64,000 nucleotides of DNA, taken from the NCBI RefSeq assembly GCF_000161835.1, contig NZ_GG697169.2, forward strand, positions 543,852 through 607,851, in the 5' to 3' direction. This document shows, one piece after another, positions 10,081 through 19,268 of this stretch; within the stretch, counting starts at the first letter, position 1, and each line of letters opens with the position of its first letter. Made by a program: the position numbers and the translations under genes. The notes under the pieces were generated by a model, which saw only the letters and a program-made list of their open reading frames with translations, did not search any database and was not told where the DNA came from. Source of the stretch: Thalassobium sp. R2A62. Lineage in GTDB: Bacteria; Pseudomonadota; Alphaproteobacteria; Rhodobacterales; Rhodobacteraceae.

Positions 10081-11246
10081 GGCGGGTCAGTATTTTCGGC
10101 GCCACGGGGTCGATTGGGCAGAACACCATTGATTTGATCCGGCGCGCACCTGACGCCTACGATGTTGTGGCCCTAACGGGTGGCCGCAATGTCGAACAAT
10201 TGTCGCGCGATGCGGTCGAGTTGGGCGCGCAAATTGCGGTGACCTGCTACGAAGACTGTTTGGCGCCATTGCGCGATGCGTTGGCTGGCACCGATGTCGA
10301 GGTTGCAGCAGGTGATGCAGCTATCGCCGAGGCCGCAACACGGCCCGTGGATTGGGTGATGTCGGCCATTGTTGGTGCTGCGGGTTTGGTGCCCGGACTG
10401 CGGGCGCTAGAGCAGGGCGCGACATTGGCGTTGGCCAACAAAGAGAGCCTCGTGACCGCTGGCCAGTTGATCATGGGAGCAGCGGCGGCGCATGACGCGC
10501 GCATCCTTCCTGTCGACAGTGAACATTCTGCGGTTTTTCAGGCCTTGGTTGGCGAGAATATCGAAGAGGTTGAGCGGGTGATCATCACCGCCTCGGGTGG
10601 CGCATTTCGAGATTGGCCGATCCAAGATCTGGCGGGGGCAACATTGGCCCAAGCGTCGTCGCATCCAAACTGGGACATGGGGCAGCGGATTACAATCGAC
10701 AGCGCAAGCATGTTTAACAAAGCGTTGGAACTGATTGAAACCAGAGAGTTTTTTGACATTCCACCTGCGTCAATTGAAACGATTGTACACCATGAAAGCA
10801 TGATCCACGCGATGGTTGGTTTCCGTGATGGTGGCATCATGGCGCATGTGGGGCCGCCCGATATGCGGCATGCAATTGGCTATGCGCTGCACTGGCCTGA
10901 ACGGCAGGATTTACCGGTTGAGCGGTTGGACTTTGCCAAATTGGGACAGTTCACATTCCGCGCCCCTGATCCCGCGCGCTATCCGGCGTTGACGGTGGCG
11001 CGGGACGTCATGGAGACGCGTGGATTGTCGGGCGCTGTATTCAATGCCGCCAAAGAGCGTGCGCTAGATGGGTTCATCGCAGGCGACATCGGGTTTTTGC
11101 AGATGGCCGATGTGGTGGCTGAGACGTTGAACAAAATGTCATCCGAGCTGTGCCTTGGAATTGCCGAACTCACGTTAGATAAGGTGCAAGACACTGATGC
11201 CCTGTCGCGCATTCGCGCAGGCGAAATAATTCAAGAGATGGGATAA
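10077..11246 (+). CDS. dxr: 1-deoxy-D-xylulose 5-phosphate reductoisomerase
   Basis: Second step of the MEP isoprenoid pathway; supplies the precursors used by UppS and MiaA in this same window. The NADPH-binding motif FGATGSIGQNT is at the N-terminus; the metal-binding PVDSEHSA and the flexible-loop HPNWDMG motifs follow. The start is TTG, overlapping the cdsA stop by four bases (TTGA); no nearer ATG would keep the nucleotide-binding motif. 389 aa. Confidence 0.94.
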   Translation: MRRVSIFGATGSIGQNTIDLIRRAPDAYDVVALTGGRNVEQLSRDAVELGAQIAVTCYEDCLAPLRDALAGTDVEVAAGDAAIAEAATRPVDWVMSAIVGAAGLVPGLRALEQGATLALANKESLVTAGQLIMGAAAAHDARILPVDSEHSAVFQALVGENIEEVERVIITASGGAFRDWPIQDLAGATLAQASSHPNWDMGQRITIDSASMFNKALELIETREFFDIPPASIETIVHHESMIHAMVGFRDGGIMAHVGPPDMRHAIGYALHWPERQDLPVERLDFAKLGQFTFRAPDPARYPALTVARDVMETRGLSGAVFNAAKERALDGFIAGDIGFLQMADVVAETLNKMSSELCLGIAELTLDKVQDTDALSRIRAGEIIQEMG

Positions 11247-11249
11247 CCC

Positions 11250-12566
11250 GTGCAGGACATTCTGGGACAATTCGGCAGCTTTGGCTTTACGATGGTGGCA
11301 TTTGTGGTCGCGCTGTCAATCATCGTGGCTATTCATGAATATGGACATTACATCGTCGGCCGCTGGTGCGGGATTGATGCGGATGTGTTCAGCCTGGGCT
11401 TTGGTCCTGTCTTGTACAGCCGCGTGGATAAACGCGGCACACAGTGGCAGGTCGCGGCATTGCCCTTTGGCGGGTATGTCAAATTTGCAGGCGACGCCAA
11501 TGCCGCAAGCGTGGGTGGGGATAGTGATGTTCCACGGGCGCGCAACACGATGATGGGTGCGCCGCTCTGGGCACGCTCGTTGACGGTTGCTGCAGGACCC
11601 GTTTTCAATTTTATTCTGTCTTTTCTGATCTTTATGATGTTCGCGCTGATTTATGGCACCCCAAGCCAAAAGATGATCATCGCCGAGATGACGCCGCTGC
11701 CTGACAGCTATGTGCAAGAGTTGCAGGTCGGTGACGAAGTGTTGGAAATCGCAGGCATGACGGTTCCGGACTATGACGTCATCGGGCCGTTCCTGAATTC
11801 ACTACCGATTGAAAAGACGCTGGATTACCGCGTGTTGCGGAACGGCGAAGAGATCACCGTTCAGGCGCCGCATCCGCGCCCGCCGGTCGCCAGTGGTGTT
11901 AGCCTAGAGAGTGCTGCACGTGATGCAGGTGTCGAAGTGGGCGATGTCATCACCGCAGTGGGCGGCACGCCGATTTGGGTCTTTGACGAATTGGTGGCGG
12001 CTGTGGCTGCAGCAGATGGCGGACCTGTTGATCTGACTGTCCAGCGCGGCGATGAGACGTTGGAGTTCTCACTAACTCCGCGCGTCACAGCCGAGCCGAC
12101 AGCTGGTGGCGGTTTCCAGAACAATTTCCGCATCGGTATTGCGGCCTCGACGTTCTATCAGCCTGCGACCGAATCCGTTGGATTGTGGACCGCAATCACT
12201 GGTTCAGTGGGGCGCGTTTGGGACATCATCGCCCAGTCGGTTTCCGGTTTGGGTGCGATGATCACCGGACAAATTTCAACCTGTAACCTGAGCGGCCCAA
12301 TTGGAATCGCACAGGCCAGCGGTGCGATGGCCAGCCAAGGTGGTGTGAGCTTTATTTCGTTTGTGGCGTTGCTCAGCACGGCGGTGGGTCTCTTGAACCT
12401 GTTTCCGGTGCCTGTGCTCGACGGTGGACATCTGGTGTTTCATGCCTACGAGGCGGTCACTGGGCGCGAGCCATCCGAGGGTGCGTTGCGGGTGCTGATG
12501 GCGCTGGGTCTGGGTCTGATCCTGACGCTGATGGTGTTCGCGGTGTTCACGGATATGTTCTGCTAA
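11250..12566 (+). CDS. rseP: Site-2 intramembrane zinc protease RseP
   Basis: Membrane metalloprotease that cleaves anti-sigma factors and signal-peptide remnants. The active site is HEYGH (His29, Glu30, His33) in the first membrane helix. A PDZ domain lies near residues 200-285, and the third zinc-ligand motif NLFPVPVLDGGHL is near the C-terminus. The start is GTG, three bases after the dxr stop. 438 aa, typical for the rseP genes that lie before bamA. Confidence 0.93.
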   Translation: MQDILGQFGSFGFTMVAFVVALSIIVAIHEYGHYIVGRWCGIDADVFSLGFGPVLYSRVDKRGTQWQVAALPFGGYVKFAGDANAASVGGDSDVPRARNTMMGAPLWARSLTVAAGPVFNFILSFLIFMMFALIYGTPSQKMIIAEMTPLPDSYVQELQVGDEVLEIAGMTVPDYDVIGPFLNSLPIEKTLDYRVLRNGEEITVQAPHPRPPVASGVSLESAARDAGVEVGDVITAVGGTPIWVFDELVAAVAAADGGPVDLTVQRGDETLEFSLTPRVTAEPTAGGGFQNNFRIGIAASTFYQPATESVGLWTAITGSVGRVWDIIAQSVSGLGAMITGQISTCNLSGPIGIAQASGAMASQGGVSFISFVALLSTAVGLLNLFPVPVLDGGHLVFHAYEAVTGREPSEGALRVLMALGLGLILTLMVFAVFTDMFC

Positions 12567-12710
12567 ACCTTTGTTTTACGAGGGTTGAGGGCTGATTTCC
12601 GCCCGTTCGCGGGCGAATTGCCCCCAAAGCACCAAGCCGCTGCCGCAATCGTGCCACAATCAGGGGCGATGTATTTGGTCAGCGACACATGTAACCAAAG
12701 TGAGTGAACC

Positions 12711-12836
12711 ATGCAGACTATTGCGACAGGATACCGTGGATTGTCATTGTTGATCGATATCAACTGGGATCGTTTGCTCTATGGTGCCACGATCATTTTC
12801 GCTCTTTGGGGCGGGTCATTCCTAGGCTCAATGTAG
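12711..12836 (+). CDS. Small membrane protein, 41 residues
   Basis: A short reading frame in the 428-bp gap between rseP and bamA. It begins MQTIATGYRGLSLLIDINWD and ends in a hydrophobic helix (about residues 22-40) closing with FLGSM. The start is preceded only by a weak GTGAG-type site. Lipophilic content and the W-D-R-L-L-Y entry into the helix suggest a single-pass inner-membrane peptide. I recall similar short proteins in other Rhodobacterales but cannot verify that here. Function unknown. The remainder of the gap holds a GC hairpin and a promoter candidate. Confidence 0.6.
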   Translation: MQTIATGYRGLSLLIDINWDRLLYGATIIFALWGGSFLGSM

Positions 12837-12842
12837 CCCGAT

Positions 12843-12872
12843 CGGCGGGGCTCCGCCGGACTTGAACTTTTT
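12843..12872 (+). terminator. Possible weak terminator before bamA
   Basis: CGGCGG/CCGCCG hairpin (12843-12858) just after the stop of the 41-residue peptide. A T-run follows at about 12867-12872. The gap of eight bases between stem and T-run is long for an intrinsic terminator, so the call is tentative. Confidence 0.35.
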
Positions 12873-12919
12873 CAACAATAGATGCGCGCGCAACCGATGG
12901 GTTTGTGCGCGTCTTGCTT

Positions 12920-12948
12920 TTGACAACACGGCCCGCTCGGGGTAGTCA
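12920..12948 (+). promoter_or_regulatory. Candidate promoter of bamA
   Basis: A perfect -35 box TTGACA at 12920-12925 lies 17 bp from TAGTCA at 12943-12948, which is a poor -10. Transcription would begin near 12955, about 40 bases before the bamA ATG. Inferred from sequence only. Confidence 0.4.
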
Positions 12949-12994
12949 GAACGTCTGGGACTGTCTGTTAAATACTCGAGCGGGAAAAATAAAA

Positions 12995-15328
12995 ATGATC
13001 GACACGACGCGGGCGCGGGCCTTGGGCCTAATGTTAAGCAAGCTAAGCCAGATTGGCGCTGTAGTTTTGATGCTGGTAATAGCCACGAGCCACGCCGCAC
13101 AAGCACAAGCGTTCCGGTTTAATTCTGTTGATGTCCAAGGCAACCAACGGATCGAAACGGCAACCATTCTGACATTCGCTGGAATTACACGTGGTGAGGC
13201 GGTGTCTGGGGCACAGCTGAACGACGCGGCACAGCGTATCCGTCAGACCGGATTGTTCGAGAGCGTCGATGTGCAGCCCCAAGGTGGGATGCTGGTGATC
13301 ATCGTCAAAGAATTCCCGACGATCAACCGCATCAACTTTGAAGGCAACAACCGCCTAAGCGACGAAGAGCTGGGGGCAGTTGTCCGCAGCCAATCGCGCC
13401 GTGTTTACAGCCCGACACAGGCCGAGGCCGATGTTTCGGCAATTACACAAGCCTATGTCAACGACGGTCGGATTTCCGCGACTGTCACGCCACAGATCAT
13501 CCGCCGCAGCGACAACCGTGTCGATCTGGTGTTTGAAGTGTTCGAAGGTGGCGTGACCGAGATCGAGCGCATTTCCTTTGTTGGCAACTCTGAATACAGC
13601 GACCGCCGTTTGCGTCGTGTGCTGGCGACCAAGCAGGCCGGTTTGCTGCGTGCGATTGTACAACGTGACACATTCGTTGCGGACCGCATCGAGTTTGATA
13701 AGCAGATCCTGACTGATTTCTACCGCAGCCGTGGCTACATCGATTTCAACGTACAAAACGTTGATGTTGCGCTGACCCGCGAGCGCGATGCCTATTTGAT
13801 TACCTTTAACGTCCAAGAAGGCCAGTCCTTCCGCGTGGGCGATGTCAGCGTTTTTTCCGAAATTGCCGAAGCAGATCCACAAGAATTCGAAGATGCGCTG
13901 CGTTTGCGGTCAGGTGTGGTCTACAGCCCCGAGCATGTGGACAATGCGATTGCCCGTCTCGAAGTTCTGGCGATCCGCAAGGGTCTGAACTTTGTCCGGG
14001 TTGAACCACGGATCAGCCGCAACGACCGTGATTTGACGTTGGATGTTGAATTTGTCCTGACGCGTGGCGAGCGGATTTTCGTTGAGCGTATCGATATCGA
14101 GGGCAACTCGACTACTTTGGACCGCGTTATTCGTCGTCAGTTCCGTGTCGTTGAAGGGGACCCCTTTAACCCACGCCAGATCCGCGCCAGCGCCGAGCGT
14201 ATTCGCGCACTTGGGTATTTCGCCAATGCTGATGTTGAGGCACGCGAGGGCTCGACCCCGAACCAAGTGATTGTGGATGTGGACGTGGCTGAGCAGCCAA
14301 CAGGTTCGTTGTCCTTTGGTGCGAACTATTCCAGCGATGGTGGCTTTGGTCTGGTGGCCAGCTTCTCAGAGCGTAACTTCTTGGGTCGTGGTCAGCAGCT
14401 TAGCTTTGACCTGAGCACCGCATCATCGAGCCGCCAGCTTGGGTTCAGCTTTGCCGAGCCTAGCTTTTTGGGTCGTGACCTGCGGTTCGCGTTTTCGATC
14501 GATTACGCGACAACAGACAATGACAACGCGCTGTATAACACCGAGACATTCCGTGTGTCGCCGTCTCTGACATTCCCTGTCAGCGAGAATGGTCGTTTGC
14601 AGGTTCGTTATTCCTACGAGTCGCAGAGCCTGTCGGGCGCAGATGTGGACGAGAGCGCGATCGTATTTGCCGAGGCCGCTGATGGCGAAACACTGTCATC
14701 CAGCGCATTGGGATACACCTACAGCTACGATTCACGTCGCTCTGGCTTTAACCCTACAGGTGGTTTCGTCTTCCGCTTTGGTCAGGACTTTGCCGGTTTG
14801 GGTGGGGATCAGGCCTTTGTGAAAACGAGCATTTTCGCAGGTGCTGAAACCAAGGTGCTGAACGAAGAGGTCACGCTGCGCGCGATCTTTGAAGGTGGTG
14901 CATTGACCTTTGGCGAGGGCGACAGCCGCGTCACCGACCGTTATTTCCTAGGCAGTCGCGTTATGCGTGGTTTTGAACCAGGCGGCATTGGCCCACGTGA
15001 AAACGATGGTGCAGATATTGACATCGCCTTGGGTGGTAACTATTTCACGGTCGTGCGCCTCGAAGCTGATTTCCCTCTGGGTCTGCCAGAAGAATACGGT
15101 ATCTCTGGTGGTGCATTCATCGACTACGGTTCTGTCTGGGATGTGAGCGGTCGTAGCACGGGTGCAAACGTTCTCTACAACGACTTTACACCGCGTGCGG
15201 TGGCCGGTCTTTCAATCTTCTGGGATACACCGGTTGGGCCGTTGCGGTTTAACTTTACCGAGCCATTGATGGCTGAAGAGTTTGACCGCCCCAAGAGCTT
15301 TGACGTGACCATCTCGACACGGTTCTAA
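12995..15328 (+). CDS. bamA: Outer membrane protein assembly factor BamA
   Basis: Central beta-barrel of the BAM machine that inserts outer-membrane proteins. A signal peptide ends near AAQAQA. Five POTRA domains follow to about residue 360 (repeated RINFEGN, RISFVGN and RIDIEGN starts), then a C-terminal barrel with the VMRGFEPGGIGPRE motif and a final phenylalanine (TISTRF). The start was set at ATG 12995, giving 777 aa; an upstream in-frame ATG at 12905 would put 30 non-signal residues in front of the export signal. skp follows by 3 bp. Confidence 0.92.
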   Translation: MIDTTRARALGLMLSKLSQIGAVVLMLVIATSHAAQAQAFRFNSVDVQGNQRIETATILTFAGITRGEAVSGAQLNDAAQRIRQTGLFESVDVQPQGGMLVIIVKEFPTINRINFEGNNRLSDEELGAVVRSQSRRVYSPTQAEADVSAITQAYVNDGRISATVTPQIIRRSDNRVDLVFEVFEGGVTEIERISFVGNSEYSDRRLRRVLATKQAGLLRAIVQRDTFVADRIEFDKQILTDFYRSRGYIDFNVQNVDVALTRERDAYLITFNVQEGQSFRVGDVSVFSEIAEADPQEFEDALRLRSGVVYSPEHVDNAIARLEVLAIRKGLNFVRVEPRISRNDRDLTLDVEFVLTRGERIFVERIDIEGNSTTLDRVIRRQFRVVEGDPFNPRQIRASAERIRALGYFANADVEAREGSTPNQVIVDVDVAEQPTGSLSFGANYSSDGGFGLVASFSERNFLGRGQQLSFDLSTASSSRQLGFSFAEPSFLGRDLRFAFSIDYATTDNDNALYNTETFRVSPSLTFPVSENGRLQVRYSYESQSLSGADVDESAIVFAEAADGETLSSSALGYTYSYDSRRSGFNPTGGFVFRFGQDFAGLGGDQAFVKTSIFAGAETKVLNEEVTLRAIFEGGALTFGEGDSRVTDRYFLGSRVMRGFEPGGIGPRENDGADIDIALGGNYFTVVRLEADFPLGLPEEYGISGGAFIDYGSVWDVSGRSTGANVLYNDFTPRAVAGLSIFWDTPVGPLRFNFTEPLMAEEFDRPKSFDVTISTRF

Positions 15329-15331
15329 GCG

Positions 15332-15850
15332 ATGTTCCGGCGGCTGTTCGCAGCGGTTCTAGTAGCGGTTGGCTTCGGGGGCGCGGTTGCGGCCCAAGAC
15401 GCACCGCTGACGCCGGTGCTAACGATAGACAGTGACCGGTTTTTCGCAGAGAGCGATTTTGGCCAGCGTATTCAGGAAGAATATGCAGCTGGGGTTGCGG
15501 CGCTTGCTGCGGAAAACCGTCAGATTGAAGATGATCTAGAGCAAGAAGAGCGGGATCTGACCACCGCGCGTGCAACTATGGCTGCGGACGCGTTCCGCAC
15601 CCAAGCACAGGCCTTTGATGAAAAGGTCCAAAAGATCCGCCGCGCCCAAGATACCAAAGAACGGAATTTGGGCCGCATTCTAGAGGATGGTCGTCGCGAA
15701 TTTCTACAAACCTCGGGGCCGGTTTTGGGCCAGATTATGCGCGGACGAGGCGCCAGCGTTATCCTAGAGCGGCGCAGTGTTTTTGGCAGTTTGGATGCGA
15801 TTGATGTGACGGCTGAGGCTGTCGCGGACATGAACGCGCTCGAAAACTAG
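15332..15850 (+). CDS. skp: Periplasmic OmpH/Skp-family chaperone
   Basis: 172-residue protein with a signal peptide ending near AVAAQDAP. A charged, helix-rich middle (ANRQIEDDLEQEERDL) is expected to form the coiled-coil tentacles that hold unfolded outer-membrane proteins. Position between bamA and fabZ is the standard one. The C-terminal third is less charged. OmpH family membership is clear; the symbol follows position. Confidence 0.88.
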   Translation: MFRRLFAAVLVAVGFGGAVAAQDAPLTPVLTIDSDRFFAESDFGQRIQEEYAAGVAALAAENRQIEDDLEQEERDLTTARATMAADAFRTQAQAFDEKVQKIRRAQDTKERNLGRILEDGRREFLQTSGPVLGQIMRGRGASVILERRSVFGSLDAIDVTAEAVADMNALEN

Positions 15851-15980
15851 CGGATTTCTATTACAGCGTTGAAACATTTTGCGTCTGCTTCGGCGGGGCC
15901 TTGCCCGTGGGTGTGCTTGCCCCCGTGGCGGGGGGTTGCTAGCAAGGGACACACAAAGAACAGTAGGAGCCTAGGGTATT

Positions 15981-16436
15981 ATGTCGGACGTTGTCACCAC
16001 TGCGGATATTGATCTAATCCAGCGGATTTTGCCGCATCGCTATCCGTTTTTGTTGGTCGACAAAGTCGTTGATATGAATGGCACCCAATCGGCTGTGGGC
16101 ATCAAGAATGTCACCATGAACGAGCCGCATTTTCAGGGACATTTCCCGGGCGCGCCTATCATGCCCGGTGTCACGATCATTGAGGCGATGGCGCAGACCG
16201 CGGGCGTGATGGTTGGAACGGCTCTTGGGCTGGCTGACAAAAACATGCTTATTTACTTTATGGCGATTGATGGCTGTAAATTCCGGCGCAAGGTCGTGCC
16301 TGGCGATGTGCTGCGTATGGACATCGAAACGACCCGCGGCAAAGAAGGCGCGAAAGTCTGGAAGTTTAAGGGCGTCGCAACTGTTGATGGTGAGTTGGCC
16401 GCACAGGCTGAATTTACCGCAATGATGGACCTCTGA
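15981..16436 (+). CDS. fabZ: 3-hydroxyacyl-ACP dehydratase FabZ
   Basis: Dehydrates 3-hydroxyacyl-ACP in fatty acid elongation, and competes with LpxA for 3-hydroxyacyl-ACP. Motifs [13 protein letters not shown] and [14 protein letters not shown] carry the catalytic histidine; the catalytic glutamate is in VTIIEAMAQ. 151 aa. AGGAG precedes the start. lpxA follows after two bases. Confidence 0.95.
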   Translation: MSDVVTTADIDLIQRILPHRYPFLLVDKVVDMNGTQSAVGIKNVTMNEPHFQGHFPGAPIMPGVTIIEAMAQTAGVMVGTALGLADKNMLIYFMAIDGCKFRRKVVPGDVLRMDIETTRGKEGAKVWKFKGVATVDGELAAQAEFTAMMDL

Positions 16437-16438
16437 GT

Positions 16439-17218
16439 ATGGCGATCCATCCCAGTGCAGTGATCGAGGACGGCGCGCAAATCGTTGAGGGCGTCGAGAT
16501 TGGCCCGTTTTGCGTCGTCGGGCCACGGGTCGTTTTGGCCGCTGGGGTGGTTTTGAAATCCCATGTTGTGGTGACGGGTGACACGCATGTGGGCGCCGAC
16601 ACGGTGATCTATCAATTCGCCAGCATTGGTGAAATCCCGCAGGATTTGAAGTACGACGGCGAGCCGACGGCGCTTCGCATTGGGGCGCGCAACCGTATTC
16701 GCGAGCATGTCACTATTAACACGGGCACCAAGGGTGGCGGCGGTTTGACCCAGATTGGGGACGACGGGCTCTTTATGGCTGGTTGTCACGTGGCCCATGA
16801 CGTCATCATCGGCAACAATGTGATTGTTGTGAACCAGGCCGCAATCGCGGGGCACTGTGTGATTGATGATGACGTGATCATTGGTGGCCTAAGCGGTATT
16901 CACCAATGGGTCCGCATTGGCAAAGGTGCCATCATTGGCGCACTGAGCATGGTGACGAACGATGTGATCCCGCACGGTTTGGTTCAGGGTCCAAGGGGCG
17001 CGCTGGATGGTTTGAACCTCGTCGGGCTCAAACGCAAAGGCGTTGCACGTGGTGATATCACAGCGTTGCGCGCGGCCTTTCAGATGCTCAAGCAGGGCGA
17101 TGGTACGTTCCAAGATCGTGCCAAGCGGCTGTCGGAAGAAAGCGACAGCGCCTACGTCGACGAGCTGGTGGCCTTTGTTCTTGGCGCAAGTGATCGCCAT
17201 TTCCTGACACCTCAGTGA
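16439..17218 (+). CDS. lpxA: UDP-N-acetylglucosamine O-acyltransferase LpxA
   Basis: First committed step of lipid A synthesis. The 259-residue protein has an N-terminal left-handed beta-helix built of hexapeptide repeats (for example IVEGVEIGPFCVVG and VGADTVIYQFASIG). It carries the GCHVAHDVIIGNN region with the catalytic histidine, and a helical C-terminus. Its stop overlaps the lpxI start by one base. Confidence 0.95.
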   Translation: MAIHPSAVIEDGAQIVEGVEIGPFCVVGPRVVLAAGVVLKSHVVVTGDTHVGADTVIYQFASIGEIPQDLKYDGEPTALRIGARNRIREHVTINTGTKGGGGLTQIGDDGLFMAGCHVAHDVIIGNNVIVVNQAAIAGHCVIDDDVIIGGLSGIHQWVRIGKGAIIGALSMVTNDVIPHGLVQGPRGALDGLNLVGLKRKGVARGDITALRAAFQMLKQGDGTFQDRAKRLSEESDSAYVDELVAFVLGASDRHFLTPQ

Positions 17219-18123
17219 TGCTGGCGCTGTTCGCAGGGCAGGGCTCACTGCCGGGGTTGGTGATGGACGCGATGGTGCGGGCTGGAACTCCTGTTGTTCT
17301 CTGCGAGATGGAACAGTTCCCTGTCAAAGGGTTGGGTGAAACCAAACGATTGCAATACAGGCTCGAAGGATTGGGCCCGTTGTTGGCCGCGTTAGAGGCT
17401 GAGGGCGTCACGGACGTCTGCTTTGCCGGTGCAATTTCGCGCCCTGATGTTGATCTGACCAAGGTGGACGCTGTCAGTGCGCCGCTTGTTCAACGGCTGG
17501 TTGGTGCGTTTGGCCAAGGGGATGATGCGCTGCTGCGCGAAGTTCTCGAGATTTTTGAAGACCGTGGTTTTGTTGTGCGGGCGGCGCATGAACTGGCCCC
17601 GATGTTGTTGCCAGAGGCGGGTGTTCTGACGCGAGTACAGCCCATTGAAACCCATGAAAACGATGCGGACAAAGCGGTGGCTGTTGTCGCGGCCATGGGC
17701 GTGGCTGACGTGGGCCAAGCCTGTGTTGTCAGCGGCGGACAGGTTTTGGCAATCGAGGCCATACCGGGGACGGCATGGATGTTGCGGTCTTTGATCGTGC
17801 CAAAGGAAGACGCCCCCAGCGGTCCTATCGGCTGGGCCTTTGACATGGTGGCGGTGACCGTCAGCGACTGGGCTGAATGGCTAAGCGGAATCAATGGCCA
17901 GCGTGATCCAGCGTTGCCCAAAGGCGGTATTCTGTTCAAAGCCCCGAAACCGGATCAGGATCGGCGGATCGACCTGCCCACTATCGGGCCTGAGACTGTT
18001 ATGCTGGCGGCCGAGGCCGGATTGGATGGTATCGTGATCGAAGCAGGTGGTGTGATGGTCATCGATGCGCCCCAATGCGTTAAGATTTCCAATGGAGTGG
18101 GGCTGTTTCTATGGCTGCGCTAA
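17218..18123 (+). CDS. lpxI: UDP-2,3-diacylglucosamine pyrophosphatase LpxI
   Basis: Hydrolyses UDP-2,3-diacylglucosamine to lipid X; LpxI (former DUF1009) is the alphaproteobacterial replacement for LpxH. Features: GQGSLPGLV at the N-terminus, GAISRPDV, and a C-terminal PTIGPETVMLAAEAGLDGIV stretch with the GGVMVID motif. The start is ATG 17218 (a GTG at 17215 is equally in frame). About 301 aa. The end overlaps lpxB by 13 bp. Confidence 0.92.
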   Translation: MLALFAGQGSLPGLVMDAMVRAGTPVVLCEMEQFPVKGLGETKRLQYRLEGLGPLLAALEAEGVTDVCFAGAISRPDVDLTKVDAVSAPLVQRLVGAFGQGDDALLREVLEIFEDRGFVVRAAHELAPMLLPEAGVLTRVQPIETHENDADKAVAVVAAMGVADVGQACVVSGGQVLAIEAIPGTAWMLRSLIVPKEDAPSGPIGWAFDMVAVTVSDWAEWLSGINGQRDPALPKGGILFKAPKPDQDRRIDLPTIGPETVMLAAEAGLDGIVIEAGGVMVIDAPQCVKISNGVGLFLWLR

Positions 18124-19268
18124 GCGTCTTTATCATTGCAGGCGAGCCGTCGGGTGACCGTTTGGGTGCGGCCGTTATGGTGGGGCTCAAGGCCGAGCGG
18201 CCTGATGTCGTGTTTGACGGGGTTGGCGGGCCGTTGATGCAAGCTGAGGGTTTGGTCAGCCGGTTCCCGATGCAAGAGTTGTCGGTCATGGGGATCGCCG
18301 AGATCCTGCCAAAGTACCGCGCGTTGAAACGGCGCATTCGCGAAACTGCTGATCAGGTCGTTACCGGCGTGCCAGATGTGATGATCACCATCGACAGTCC
18401 TGATTTTTCGCTACGCGTGGCCAAGCTGGTCAAAGCGGGATCAAATATTCGCACCGTGCATTATGTGGCCCCGTCGGTTTGGGCGTGGCGTGCAGGGCGT
18501 GCGGCGAAAATGGCCCGCGTGATTGATCATGTGCTGGCCTTGTTGCCGTTTGAGCCACCGTTGATGCAGGACGCAGGCATGGCCTGTGATTTTGTAGGTC
18601 ACCCCGTTGTGGGCGAGCCGTTGGCCAGTGACGCAGAGATTGCTGCGTTTCGACGCGACCATTTGGGGGATGCCCCGACATTGTTGGTACTGCCCGGATC
18701 GCGACGGAGCGAGGTTGGCCGGTTGTCCGAGACTTTTGGTGCCGCCGTCAGCCAGTTTGCGCAGGACGTACCCGGTCTACGGGTCGTCGTGCCAACGCTT
18801 GCGCATCTTTATGATGATGTTTCGCGCATGGTCGGCGAATGGGATGTCGAGAGCTGTGTATTTTCCAGTGACAGCCCAGAGGGGATGGCGCAGAAACGCA
18901 GCGCCTTTGCCACGGCGGACATGGCGCTGGCGGCGTCGGGAACGGTGTCTTTGGAATTGGCGGCAAATGCGACGCCCATGGTGATTGCCTATGACATGAA
19001 CCGCATCAGCCGTGCGATCATTCGGCGCATGCTGCGGGTGGATACGGTGACATTGGTCAATTTGGTCAGCGAAACACGTGTCGTGCCAGAATTTATCTTT
19101 GGCGATTGTCAGGCAGACAAGATTGCTGGTGGCTTGGGCGACGTTTGGGCCGACAGACATGCGCAAGATGCGGCAATGGATCTGACGATGGAGCGTCTGG
19201 GACGTGATGGTTTACCGTCCGGCGTGCTGGCAGCTCGCGCTATACTGGGGCGGCTCTCCGATGAGTAA
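18111..19268 (+). CDS. lpxB: Lipid-A-disaccharide synthase LpxB
   Basis: Glycosyltransferase (family 19) that joins lipid X to UDP-2,3-diacylglucosamine. AGEPSGDRLGAAVM is at the N-terminus, then DSPDFSLRVAK, VAPSVWAWRAGRA and LPGSRRSEVGRL; all are characteristic. 385 aa. It ends the lipid A block and its 3' end overlaps the convergent MFS gene by 29 bp, with no terminator between. Confidence 0.94.
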   Translation: MAALSVFIIAGEPSGDRLGAAVMVGLKAERPDVVFDGVGGPLMQAEGLVSRFPMQELSVMGIAEILPKYRALKRRIRETADQVVTGVPDVMITIDSPDFSLRVAKLVKAGSNIRTVHYVAPSVWAWRAGRAAKMARVIDHVLALLPFEPPLMQDAGMACDFVGHPVVGEPLASDAEIAAFRRDHLGDAPTLLVLPGSRRSEVGRLSETFGAAVSQFAQDVPGLRVVVPTLAHLYDDVSRMVGEWDVESCVFSSDSPEGMAQKRSAFATADMALAASGTVSLELAANATPMVIAYDMNRISRAIIRRMLRVDTVTLVNLVSETRVVPEFIFGDCQADKIAGGLGDVWADRHAQDAAMDLTMERLGRDGLPSGVLAARAILGRLSDE

